Assembly: GCA_036937835.1 (NCBI GenBank)
Contig: CM072879.1
Location: 15,369,001-15,433,000 of the forward strand
Origin: Pampus argenteus
Taxonomy: Eukaryota > Chordata > Actinopteri > Scombriformes > Stromateidae
Length of the DNA: 64,000 nt
Reading direction: 5' to 3'
Shown here: piece by piece, positions 1-11,240 of the stretch
How positions within the stretch are numbered: the stretch's first letter is position 1
How the letters are laid out: the number at the start of each line of letters is the position of its first letter
Made by a program: the position numbers and the translations under genes
Notes under the pieces: model-generated
Seen by the model: only the letters and a program-made list of their open reading frames with translations
Told to the model about the DNA's origin: nothing
Database searches by the model: none

Positions 1-256
1 TGTTCTGCCAGCCTTGGATCAGGTTGGTGTATTTGCTCAACACGCCTTCCAGTTGCCGCTTGCGCGCCTGCTGCTGTAGATTCATGCTGTTCCCCAGTAA
101 AGCTCCCCGGCTGCTTCCTGCTCCAGCCGGGCCGCCTAGTGAGCCTGAGCCGGGGCTCTGCGACCCGGGTTTCCGTGACGATGAGTTCCCGCGGTCTGAA
201 GAGGAAGAGTTGGTTTTGTTGGTCCCGGGATGCGGACTGCAGAGAGTCTTGTCCAT
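1..256 (-). CDS. osbpl10: Oxysterol-binding protein-related protein 10-like, first coding exon (partial)
   Basis: Read on the minus strand from the ATG at 256-254, the frame is open for 85 residues and one extra base to the window edge. Residues 1-65 are a low-complexity Ser/Gly/Pro-rich leader. Residues 69-85 read LEGVLSKYTNLIQGWQN, the start of the pleckstrin-homology domain of the ORP10/ORP11 group; the GWQN wording matches ORP10 better than ORP11. The family carries phosphoinositides, phosphatidylserine or sterols at membrane contact sites, with the PH domain for membrane targeting and a C-terminal ORD for lipid binding. Only the leader and first PH strand are here. Upstream (257-480) is GC-rich with a GGA-rich run at about 280-310, fitting a 5' UTR and promoter. 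The exon may end exactly at the window edge. Confidence 0.85.
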   Translation of the reverse strand, partial: MDKTLCSPHPGTNKTNSSSSDRGNSSSRKPGSQSPGSGSLGGPAGAGSSRGALLGNSMNLQQQARKRQLEGVLSKYTNLIQGWQN

Positions 257-3200
257 CCTGGCGACGGGACGGCGGAGAACAGGAGGAGGAGGAGGAGGAG
301 GAGCAGAGGGGAGGAGGGGACAGGGATGGAACAGCAGCAGCAGCAGGAAAGATTTCACCAGAGCATAAGTGGTAAACACGGCAGTATGTGTCTGCTGAGC
401 TAAAGCAGAGGCCGTGGGTATGCATTGACCGCGCTGCGCCGTTGGTTTAAACGTCGCTCGGTGCGTAAGAAAGCGGACATATTCATCGGTGGTGTCCGTG
501 TCCTGCTCTCTCCACTGCAGTGCGCGGTGTGTGTGGCACCGTGGGTCTCCTCCAGCGTTTTCCTGGTAGGAAGGGAGCGCAGAGCGTAGACACTCCTACT
601 TCACTCTGGACCAGCCCCCGGATATTACAATGCAATCCTATTATACACGTTATCATCATACCCAAAAAAAAAAAAAGTCCCCCGAACAAATAGAGAGAGT
701 AATAGGCCTACTGCATATGCTGTCAGGAAAAGCCATGCCTCACATGTCACTGGTACACTCAAGAGTTTCTGTATGATTTGTAAGGGGGGAAAAACGCAGC
801 AAAACATGTTCAGACAAGAGTATTATAAGACTATTATGGAAACATTAACACTACATGAAAACACAATATTATAGAAATTAACAAAAAGCACAAATCACTT
901 TAAAGTAATTAAACACACAACAGCCTATATGGGTATTTTGTAGGAATCATAAAATATTGCAGATAAAATAGTATAATGTTAACATGTTATAACATATTGT
1001 AATTCTGTATATCAGAAATGCTCCCTTTTGTCTCAGCCGGCTGTCAGAGGCTTGTTTGATAGACAGACAGTGTTAGCAGTGCATGTTTCTTGGTGAATGT
1101 TTGTTTGGTGGTTTATTCAACAAGCTAAGGTGCAGGAAGTCAAGACATGTTCATGTTTGTAAGTTAGAAATTTTTAGCAGGAATGTGGGTTTTTGTCTAT
1201 GTCTGTGTCTCTTGTTGTTGTATAGCAGGATGCTATCAGGCTCAGTGTGACCGACTGCTCTGCCAATGATCAAACGCCTCGAGGACTCCAGTTACACATA
1301 CACGGAGAGCAGTAATTAATTACTAGCTACTAACTATTTCCTCAAAGCAGACAAGGTAGGAAATATCATTGACACACAAAAAAACCCCATAAAATACAAT
1401 GTTAATACAGTATTTTTTTTTTTATTAAAGTATTGCATAACCTATGCACATAAAAGCACACCCACACAACCATAATAACCAGGATGAAAAGGACACGTTA
1501 ATGAAGACCGGACTGAGGAGCATTGCAGGCTATTAAGAAAAGGCAGAGATTGCGCTGAGCAATCGAAGGCACATCTCAATGAATCTCCACAGGATACTTA
1601 ACAGAGCACAGATAGATTCCTGCCGCTTGTCAGCTGAGGCAGCCACAAAGAAGGGATCAATACATGAGAGTTTAAAAAAAAAAAAAATCCCTGGGCAACA
1701 GAGAGTCAATGCTTTGTTAAAAGCTTGTGCTGAAAGTCAAGCTCAGGTCAGCTGCATTTTATTATCAGAGGTCATGGCAGTTTGACTCTGAGGTGTTTCT
1801 TATTAAGATTGAATTAAAAATGTATATAAATCATAGAAATAGAATTTATCATACGGTTTTTCCAACATAACGGATTTGGGTGTGCATATTTTTTATCTGC
1901 AAACTCTGCAGTATCACCACATCATCTAAAAGCATCATCTCTTCCTCCTAATCATCTTCTTCTCACTTCATCATCACTATCATCCACTAGAAAGCTCTTT
2001 AAATTCAACTTGCATCATCACTGTCAGTCACCATCACTATCACTCTGCCAAAACTGAACAATCTGCTGCAAGAAGCAGCGGCAGACAAATGGGTGTTTTC
2101 TCACCCCGGCACTATGAAACATGGACGAACTCATTCCCCTGAGCTCTGATTCGTTGTGTGTCTTTATTCCATCTACACCGACATCGCACCGATCTCCTGC
2201 ATCAGCTCTGTGTCAGCCCAGTCAGATTTATGGCGGCTGTGACTGCCCGAGGCAGGCCCTCATCATCTTCCACTACCAGTCCGCACTCAGCACCAACGCT
2301 ATTACAGCCTAGAAGGAGATACTTTAAAACCTCAAATCACCAAAATGTCAGCCTTTCAGAGGCTGAGAACTGCAGCCTTGTTTGTAGCTTGATACCAGTA
2401 CGTTTTGTAATTTAGGTGAGTTATAAACTATAAATCTAAGCCTAAAGGTTTCACAAGTCAGTCCACAGTGGAAATGCTTCAGTTTCATTTGAAAGCTAAC
2501 CCCTTAATATAAAGTTTTCAGAAATATCATCTTATTCCACACTGTCAAGAAAGTTTGCTTGGCCTCAGTTTCTTAAAACAATACTTTGACATTTTGGTAA
2601 ATACTCTTATTTTTTATTTAACATCAACATCCGACCTCACTAATGCCCTTGTTGCTGAATAAGAGCAAATCTCTGCAGAAAGGTTCCAAAAATCTCTTGG
2701 AAAGTCTTCCCAGAAGAGTAGTGTCTGTTATAGTAGCAGGTTAAAGCCAACGGGCTTCGAGGCAGAAAGTCAACAATCACAGGGCGTAACATTCAAGTGT
2801 CCACATACTTTTGGCCATAAGAGTTGGTTAATAGAAAGAATGAAAAGAATATTTTAGTATGTTGCAGCAATCTTTGCAAAACTTCACTTGAGCAAAGTTA
2901 ACACACCTTTTCATCTCTTAGTTCTGGTGCTTTCAATTTCCACAACATAACATTTAATAGCTTTTAATGGATCCTGGCATGTCATAGGTGACTGGACTGT
3001 AGAGAGTGTCAGGGTCCAGAGTTTTGTTCCTTGATACATTATGTCAGAACAAACGTTCATTGCTTTCTTCATTTTGAAAGGTTATTGAAAAAAAGCAGGT
3101 TCCATTTAAGAGCATGCTGTCAGAATTTGAATAAGGATGGGTGTTTTTCATCAGCGATCTTATCATTGTTTGGCTGTGTGAGCCTGACTGTCCTTGTCCC

Positions 3201-6200
3201 TGATGGATATCTGCAGACTGCTGCGCTGTCACATAATACATACACATAATACCTATCACTTTGTGTATGAAGCAACAAATACACTCACACAATCCATATA
3301 TATATATATATATACCTCTACCAGCAAACTGGGAAACCAAACCAGAATCCAACAATAACATACAGAGAGACGACTGACCTTGGTTTGTTTTCCGTTACAC
3401 TGACACTGCATTTGGAAAGAACAGCATTTCACCTGCTCTAATTGTTCTTGGCAACCGCAGGAACTGAGATTATTGAGAGTCTGTTTGCTTTGGAAACATT
3501 TTATCTGCTCATTGCAAACTCTCCCGCCTGCCAAAGTGGCTCTATCAAATGTATGTAATCTGTCAGACTTTGATCGTACTGTAATGTAATCTTTTTTTTT
3601 TTTAAATCTCCTGATGTTAGGGTATAATTGTATTTCAGTTTATTTCATTTATGCGGGAGTTCAATCTGCATAATGTGGTAATGTTGTAATCCTTGACTTG
3701 GCAAAAGTGCACGTATGTTTGCACAACAGCCTGCATTATTCACAAAGACCAGCAACCTCGCCAATAACTACTTAATGGACTGAAAGCGGGCTATTGACCC
3801 TGTACGCTGACAAGGTCAGCAGAGAGATTGTGTGTGTGTGTGTGTGTCAAACAGGAGAGAGAAGCTGAGAGTGGTATTTCATAGTTCAAGAGAGTGTGCC
3901 TGCTTGCTGTATTCATCGAGGCAGCTACAGAATAAAGATTAACAGAGATTAACATTAACATAACTATTCATATTCTGAGTTTTTGTGTGTGACGAATCCT
4001 CAGCTAGTCGTGACTCTGAAGGTCATAAACACACAGCAACAACATAGCAGCCAAGACCATTAAGTCCAACTGTTAAACGACTTAGAGAGCAAATCTTCTC
4101 ATCTCAAAGCGTTTCCTGTTTAGGGAAGTTTCTGGGTGGTTCTGTTCACTTTTAATGAGTCTCCATTTTCATGTTGTCAATCGTCAGGGGGTAAAAACAC
4201 ATACAGAAACTCCCTGTAAGTGTGAGGTAGCAATTAAATGTACAAAAAAAGACAAAAGAAAATGAATACAGCTAGACAGCTATACATATTTTTCTCCTTT
4301 TAACGTTTAACTTTATGAAGTGGTTTTGTGTGAATGCTTAAAATATATATATATATATACGTCAAGAGAATCAAAAGTTTAATTTCATACTCAACAGAAA
4401 AAAAAAGAAGAAGAAGAAATAAAAAACTAAACTGCTCCTTGCTTAAAAGGAAAATCCATTTTTACTGACTAAATCCTAAAAGGTCACAGTCGTAGTCATT
4501 AAACTGATGAACATTACACTTTGAGGGAAGTATTATTTTTCTCATTAAGGCACCTTAAAAAGACCAGAAGTACAAAAGGTGGACAAAGATACAGAGAAGT
4601 GACAGGCCTTCAGTAAAAGTGTCACTACGCTCTCTGTGGGTTCAATTATCGCTCAAATGAACAGAAGCTGAAGGACCCCAATTAGCGCTCTAACTCGACA
4701 CTGGTGTTTGTCAGAGGAGGTTCAAGCTTGAATCTCCGAGTGAGAAGATAACAGCTAAATGGCTCCACTCGAATTTCAGAGTTTTCTCTCTAAGCAGACA
4801 CTCCAGAAAGATGGCGGGGTCAAAATGTGACAGATGGAGGACGGTTATTCCCCTGAAGCTTGTTTTGGTCTGATCAGAGCAGAGGACACTGTGACAGAAA
4901 CGACACCTCTTGCTTTTCTGCTCTGTCATCGCTCGCTCTCTAATATTCTCCCTCCCTACATGTGTGTGGGTATATACATATATATATACTGTTTATATAT
5001 GCCACACACACACACACACACACACACACAAATACAGCCAAATAAGGACAGTTTGTTTTAAAGTTATATTCCCTAATCTTCGTTTATGTCCGCTAAATGA
5101 CTCTGTGATCACAGTCACAGTTAAAATCCCGTTATAGCTTAAGCTGACACGGAGATGCATTCAAAACTTTATGTACTAATTAACATTTTATTGCCCATAA
5201 ATGTCAAGATGGAAAGGTAATAATGAGTTATGGTTAACAAGTTCTGAAAGTATCAACTGGAAATAACAGCCTGTATTTTAAATTAATTGTTGTTGAATGC
5301 ACACTTGGTTGCAAATCAATGATTTACATCCACAACATATTGCACTAAAGCACATTAGAGACATCTACTGGTTGGAAGACAAATGTGGGTGTAGATTTGG
5401 CCTGGTTTAGAAAATGAAGAGTTCACCGTAATATATTTCCTGCATATTTGGTCAAAATAAGAGGTAAGATACATCCAGCAGAATCTATGATCCCGACAGT
5501 TGTAATGATTCATGATAAATTGATCTAATGTTAAGAGTTAAATGAAATTGAAAAAAAAAAACAAGGTGGAGTCCTAAAAAAGATAAGAACAGGCGCCACT
5601 GTTCTTATCTTTGCATGTTTAGAGGGTTTTATAAGCAGCAGCGACAGAGAAGTTGGTTACGCTTCATGACTCGAGCCTCGGGATTTACTGTCTATCCAAG
5701 CTCAAGTAAATCTCATATTTACTTTTTCTTCAAAACTACATATTTTTACTACTTTGACTGCTGAATTATAAATGGTTACAAAACTTGTACTTGATTTTTA
5801 GATACCAATAATTGTCTATTGTTATTCCCAACCAAAATGGCAGCAAAAGTGTAAGTGTTTATGTCTATCGCTGCACTTTTTGGAGAATAATCGACCTAAA
5901 AAGGCAGAAAATTTATGTAATTTATCCTGTTATACCTGCTGAAACTTTAAACCCCTTTTTTTCCTCATTTTTCTGTAGTTGCTCTCTGCCTTCGTAGGGC
6001 AGAATTATTACCTGAAGCTGTAATTATTAGGCCTAATATACTATTTAATTTTTTTACATACATTTTTTCTCACTCTTACCTTAAACAAGCAACAAAATTA
6101 GTTTTTGATTAGTGCAATCAATCATTTTCAATAGCAGAAATCACATTTCCAGATCTATGCACCAATTTTTTTTTTTTTAAATAATGATGTCGCCACTCTG

Positions 6201-6870
6201 TCTTCATCATCATCCCTCGTCCATCTACAAAATGTTCAGCTGCCTAGTCTGATGAAGAGATGGACGTCCGTCTCTGATGACTCTTGTCTTTTATTACAAG
6301 GTTCTGATTAATACAGTCATTAGAGGCCCATACATCCATGACAGTTAACTCCGCTTTCGGGCACCTAATTAGGAGAATAATTTAGTCTTGTTCTGGACTG
6401 GTTCCACCTCTCGTGACAGGCTCACCATCTCTCTGTAAAAGTCTCAGAGGAGAGGCAATGAGGATCATGTGGGTGTTCATGTATAAGTCCTCCATCCACT
6501 GCCTACACACACACACACACACACACACACTCCCTCCATCCATTTCACTCATACCAGGGTGTTTTAATGTGATGAGTCTCTATATTGAAGCTCATCAGTA
6601 TGCTGAAAGGGAACAGAGGTCCAATCGATGGGGTTCAAACAGTCCGGATCAAGTGCAGTCATACTTTCTCAAGGACATTACATTAGCATCGATTGTCCTC
6701 CACCGCGTATTATTTTGCACAGAAGAAGAGGAGCTATGTGATGTGGTTGTTTGTTTGTTGTTCTTAAATTAAAAACAACTGATTTACACACTAAGATGGT
6801 GTTTATTATGATTGCAGCATTGTGGATGCTGCTACAGTAATTCTTCACTTAAGTCAAGGGTGTAAAATTA
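257..6870. other. Spacer between osbpl10 and tmem42; no gene recognised
   Basis: The first 200 bases are probably the osbpl10 promoter and 5' UTR. The rest is AT-rich and repeat-rich: (TA)n near 3297-3314 and 4342-4358, a (CA)n tract at about 5004-5031, another near 6505-6530, and A/T runs. The small open frames here show no domain, splice-site support or family resemblance. A perfect hairpin at 5579-5612 is listed separately. Confidence 0.6.
5579..5612. repeat. Perfect 14-bp hairpin with 6-nt loop
   Basis: The arms AAAGATAAGAACAG (5579-5592) and CTGTTCTTATCTTT (5599-5612) are exact reverse complements around the loop GCGCCA. Each arm contains a GATA-type AGATAA and an AGAACA hexamer, the steroid-receptor half-site sequence, but the half-sites are 8 bases apart rather than the usual 3. 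It lies in the spacer with no gene nearby. Confidence 0.8.
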
Positions 6871-6874
6871 TAGA

Positions 6875-6894
6875 ACTTCAATTCCCAGAATGCA
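6875..6894 (+). promoter_or_regulatory. ZNF143/Staf-type promoter motif upstream of tmem42
   Basis: The sequence ACTTCAATTCCCAGAATGCA closely matches the vertebrate ZNF143/THAP11 promoter element (consensus ACTACAATTCCCAGAATGC). It lies about 215 bases upstream of the tmem42 start codon, in a position typical of housekeeping promoters. No TATA box was noticed. The assignment rests on motif similarity only. Confidence 0.6.
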
Positions 6895-7018
6895 ACTGGG
6901 GTGTTTTAGTCCAACCACAGCGCTGCTCTGAGTTGACCATGTGTTGTGTGACTGCCGCCGGACGGCTGTCTGTAGAAAGTGCATCAAGAAAAACGTGCGC
7001 ACACACACACACACAACC

Positions 7019-7066
7019 ATGCAAGCAGCTCAACCCGGACCAGCAGCAGCAGCAGCAGACATGTAA
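7019..7066 (+). CDS. Short upstream ORF in the presumed tmem42 5' leader
   Basis: An ATG at 7019 in the context AACCATGC opens a 15-codon frame, MQAAQPGPAAAAADM, closed by TAA at 7064-7066. Its alanines come from a CAG/GCA trinucleotide run at 7041-7059, and its last sense codon is itself an ATG directly followed by the stop. It ends 44 bases before the tmem42 ATG at 7111. If the transcript starts near the ZNF143-type motif, this would be a uORF able to damp translation. Whether it is transcribed or translated cannot be seen. Confidence 0.4.
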   Translation: MQAAQPGPAAAAADM

Positions 7067-7110
7067 AGACGGGAGTAGAAAATTATGTGCCTCGGCTGTC
7101 ATCATCTAAG

Positions 7111-8699
7111 ATGTTCCCCGGAGTTTTCTATGCACTGCTGGCGGGTTTCCTCGGGGCCGTGGCGTCGTCTTCGGCCAAGCTTTCTCTCGGAGCAGACTAC
7201 CTGAAGGGAGTCTGCGAAACCGGACTCCGGACATGGGGCGAGCAGCGGAAATTCAGACAAGCGGATGAAACTACCGCCTGTGACCGGGTGAGGCATCGCT
7301 ACAGTTGGAAGTTAAATTATTAACACAGGGGTTGGTCGTTAATAATGCAGCGCCTTGCAAAGCGGGGTGATTTCTCATGGAGGAAGTTAGTTCTCCCCTT
7401 CCCTGACTCCAGCTCCCTCAGCAGCATCAGCATCAGCATCGCACGAGGGAGCCCATGCAGCAGCTCGTGCCGCGCCCGCGTGCAGAGCAGAATGACATTG
7501 CATACTCGTACGAATGTGTGTTTTTTTGTGTTATCGCGTTATTTTGCGAGCGAATATAAGCGTGGTCGTGTTGAAACCAGGCAAAAAAAAAGGTTTCTTG
7601 TGTGACCTTCACTCTCTGCGGACACGTCACGATGACGTCAGAGAAGAGGGACATACCCAGCCAGCTGTCTGTCTGTACAATATGATCTTATAATACATCC
7701 ACGGTCTGTACAGTGACTTCTTATCTGAAGGCTAATCAAAAATATCAAGTAGGCTTAGGTTTACAGATGGATGCAAAACAAGGAAGCAGGAGGACGATGT
7801 TGCATGCTTCAGCAGGAGATAGAGAGATTTTTTCCCTTGTCATCATGAGACATTCACAAAAGCAAGTCTGTCATTCAAGAGCTAATGTTGTGTAAATATT
7901 GACAGTACAGTACAGGCTGCAGTTAATGGTGGAATGAGTATACGGTTTATATACTATACCTCCGTCTCCCGTCCACTAACCGTAGTGTTGGTGGTCCAAT
8001 TCCTCCCATGTGTTGAAGTGTCCTTGAACTCCAAGTTGCTCCACGGCTGCTTTCTGCTCCTACTGTATGGGAAGAGTCAAAGGCAGAAGGCAGATTTGGT
8101 TTCTATGCATGTAAAATGCTAAAAAAAAAAAAAAGCTAAAAGATGAAAGGCTGTATCTTCTCTCTCTAATAACATATGCAAGTATTTTTTCAGGATATGA
8201 CAGTAAACATACCGTTCACATTTTGACCAATTCGACCAAACCATAAAACAACAGCCAGCTGTCATGAACGTGTGTGTGTGTGTTTGTGTTGTTTATTCTC
8301 CAGCTGCATATCCCTCTGAGGCTGCTGTGTGGCGGGCTGCTTTTCACCTGCAATGCTGTGATGTGGACCTTCCTTGCCAAAGCGCTCAGGTATTCCTCTT
8401 CCTCCACCAGAACCACTGTGACCACCACCGCCTCCAACTTCATATCTTCCGTAAGTAGCGGCGTCAACTTCACAAGTCTCGGTCTTTGTAGTCTACAACT
8501 GTTCAGTCTACATCCTCACAGGTTGTAATGCGTCAGTGTTTCCACCCTGCAGGCTTTCCTGGGCCAGCTGATCTTCGGTGAAGCCCAGATAACGCTATGG
8601 TGGGTCGGGATCTCCCTGACTTTCTCTGGCCTGTTGGTACTGCAGAGGGTTTCTCCACAGGATGGACAACACAACACAGTCGCCAAGAAGGATGAATAA
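7111..8699 (+). CDS. tmem42: Transmembrane protein 42
   Basis: Three coding exons, 7111-7287, 8304-8450 and 8553-8699, all phase 0, give 156 residues. Donors are CGG|GTGAGG and TCC|GTAAGT; acceptors are CTCCAG and CCTGCAG. TMEM42 is a small multi-pass membrane protein of the drug/metabolite-transporter-like group; its function is poorly known. Hydrophobic segments lie at about 3-26, 63-88, 92-120 (the SNFISSAFLGQLIFGE stretch, a family hallmark) and 126-142. The start is the first ATG before the hydrophobic FPGVFYALLAGFLGA segment. Compared with mammalian TMEM42 as I recall it, the hydrophilic loop after the first segment (about residues 32-62) is longer and the N-terminal extension is missing. 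Gene order with zdhhc3, exosc7, clec3b and cdcp1 supports the name. Confidence 0.88.
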
Positions 8700-9000
8700 T
8701 ATGTCTCGTCTCCACTAGCTCTGCCTGGCTCCATCTGGCTGTGGTACGTGTTTTGGTTGGCATCTCCTCTGATCTTCTATTTGGCCAAAGAATTATTATT
8801 ATTTTTTTTTTTACAGTACATTTATTGAATTAATAGACACAACAGTGAAACAGTATTTCCTGTTTTAACTATTGTTACTAAATGCCTTCTGAAAACATTA
8901 TTATTATCATCATCAGTAAACATTTAAACTTTTAGGTTGCAGACTGTGAAACATTGTTGGCTCAGCCGTGTCCTTATTTAGCCAAGCTCTGAACAACAAC

Positions 9001-9071
9001 AAGATATGAGCATGGTACATGATTTGATGCAGAGGCAGCTGATCTTCAATTTCCTGACATGTGCATGTTCC
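9001..9071. repeat. Perfect 71-bp direct repeat, copy 1
   Basis: Starts AAGATATGAGCATGGTACAT and ends GTGCATGTTCC. It is identical base for base to 9958-10028, with a 957-base start-to-start distance. The flanks differ at both ends. Confidence 0.9.
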
Positions 9072-9299
9072 TCTAAACATCAGAGGAGATGTTGGTCTTC
9101 AAACCGCTCCGGCGATAGCACAGCTACAGTCTGGCTAGTGGAGACGAGCTTCTGGCTGCCCGGGTCCGGCTTTCCAGGAGCTCTTAAATTATCTTTATTC
9201 ACAGGCTTACAATGAAGCAAAAATTATACTAGCTTTATGTTACGTTTTGGCCAACAACGACGCAACTCATAACAGAAACGATAGCAAGAGCCTCAGAGG

Positions 9300-9545
9300 A
9301 ATAGTTTGACATACGCCTGTTTGCTTTCTTGCTGGGAGTTAGATGAGGAAATCAATGTCTCGATCTCATGTCTGTTCTGTAAATATTGAGATTCTATATT
9401 GAGTTAGCAGCTGGTTATCTGGACACGAAGGAAAATGTTGTTTAGTCAGTACATTTTGGCACAGACGAGTGGTTTTTCTCATCAAGGCCTCAGCAAGAAA
9501 GCAAATAAGAGATAAGAGTGTTTCCCAAAAATGTCCAAATTATTA
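9300..9545. mobile_element. Short nonautonomous element with terminal inverted repeats (MITE-like), decayed
   Basis: The left end carries AATAGTTTGACATACG followed by TTTGCTTTCTTGCTG. The right end carries CAGCAAGAAAGCAAAT and then CCCAAAAATGTCCAAATTATT, roughly the reverse complement. The inside (GTTAGATGAGGAAATCAATG, later TCATGTCTGTTCTGTAAAT) matches a repeat I recall as very common in spiny-rayed fish. It has no coding capacity. Confidence 0.65.
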
Positions 9546-9957
9546 ATTTAAAGAGAAAACACATAACATGAGTATAATTTGAAGGGTTGGGTGCATATTG
9601 GCAGACTGCTCTGGGGTTAATTTTGTGGATTTGGTATATAAGAAGTGAACAAATAGCACCAACATCACCATTTATCGGCCTGCGGATTATATATATTGCA
9701 GCCGTCAGATGGCCAAAGCTTTTTTTTTTTTAACTCTCACATTTCCTTTAAGTTACTATGACACTCACTGTAAACATCCGACACGGATGTTGCATTTTAC
9801 GCGATGCTCGAGGCGACTTTTTGAATGAAGCACTTATATTTTAAGTAATAACACTAATGTAGCGCTGAGAGGCTCACCGTCGGTATGAACTTACTGTCTG
9901 CCTGAGTCTTTCTTTTGTTATCATTTGCCTTTTCTTGATAGCTTGAACCTTAACCTC

Positions 9958-10028
9958 AAGATATGAGCATGGTACATGATTTGATGCAGAGGCAGCTGAT
10001 CTTCAATTTCCTGACATGTGCATGTTCC
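9958..10028. repeat. Perfect 71-bp direct repeat, copy 2
   Basis: Identical to 9001-9071 in the same orientation. The interval between the copies holds the MITE-like element at 9300-9545, so the pair may bound a larger insertion or reflect a recent local duplication. Confidence 0.9.
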
Positions 10029-10904
10029 CTATCAAGGCCTGAACTCGTATAATAACTGGTATAATTCACACCAAAGCATCCTGGAGCGTCTGAATCGTGT
10101 CTTTAGTGGCCAAAACTGTCTCTCCAGCATCAGAGATATCACATGGCCTTGTATTTTTGCCTGTTCAAGCATTATGTGCAGTCTTATGTTATTGTGTTGC
10201 ACATTATCAATATCAATATCAATCCATCACCCACCATCCTTTGGGTTTTGACGGGCATATAGCTTCATTAAAAGCTTCCTCCTCCTTCCCTGAACTAGTC
10301 CGTGAGAGTGCAATAACATCATACTTTTAAATCTCATAACACTGTGATGTGTGTGTGTAACAGCGAAGGGGCTTTGAGCATTAATAATTGAGCATAAGTA
10401 AAATGAAATGGCAATACTTGCTGCTACTACAGGGACATTTCTGTTAGCATAAATCAGCTAAGTAAGTATACGGTCGTACATATACGGGGGTTTGAAAATC
10501 AAAGGTTGCTTTATTAAATGGTATTTTAGCATCACACGTTGCTGTCGTTTTTGGATACATATCATGATATAAATGCATAACGGTAGCTATAATAACTGTA
10601 TGATGTAATATCCCCACAGCGGCAATGCACAAATATATCCGATGTCCTTCCAACCGCTGCTGTGCAGGTTTTTGTATTATTATGTTATTGACATGCATCC
10701 CTATTAATGTGACTGCAGTGACAATGTTATTATACAGCTTTCATATTTAAAGGCTGGCTGAGTGATGTTTCATAGCAGGGCCGTATACACAGCGCAGAAG
10801 TGGAGATCATTCACAGCTCATGCACGACATATATATATATAAAAGTGATTTCAGTTGTTTGTGACTCCACGTTCTGGATCCTGGGTGTGTTGCATTACTT
10901 ATCA

Positions 10905-11240
10905 AAAGAGTTCAACATTTTGGGGAATATGCGCATTTGCTTTCTTGCAGGGAGAATTGGATCAGAAGACTGATACCATTTATATTTTTCTAGAGTAAAT
11001 ATTAAGCTGAAGGCAGGAGAAAGTTAGGATGAAGCAGTGTTGCCTGGCCAAGAAATAGTCCCCTGTAAAACAGTGAAATATCATTTTTTTTAATCATAAA
11101 CAAGATATATAATATTAATTAGCCATGTTACAAGATGCTCTGGATGTTTAGGCATATTTTGTTACCTTCAGACTGACTCAAGTTAGCTTTAACTTTACGC
11201 TAAGCTAAGCGGCTACTGCCTGTTGCTTTATATTTATCAT
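10905..11240. mobile_element. Second, more diverged copy of the same MITE-like family
   Basis: The start AACATTTTGGGGAATATGCG followed by CATTTGCTTTCTTGC resembles the terminal repeat of the 9300-9545 copy. Internal pieces such as CCAAGAAATAGTCCCC and TACGCTAAGCTAAGCGGCTA fit the same fish repeat family as I remember it. The boundaries are approximate. Confidence 0.5.

Noticed and set aside
2121..2415. Open frames starting MDELIPLSSD and MSLFHLHRH
   Set aside because: Short overlapping frames in Ser-rich simple sequence, without splice partners or known domains.
9771..9800. TGTAAACATCC, the miR-30 seed sequence, with a nearby inverted copy
   Set aside because: The arms form an 8-bp stem with a 3-nt loop only; no pre-miRNA-sized hairpin and no miR-30 star sequence.
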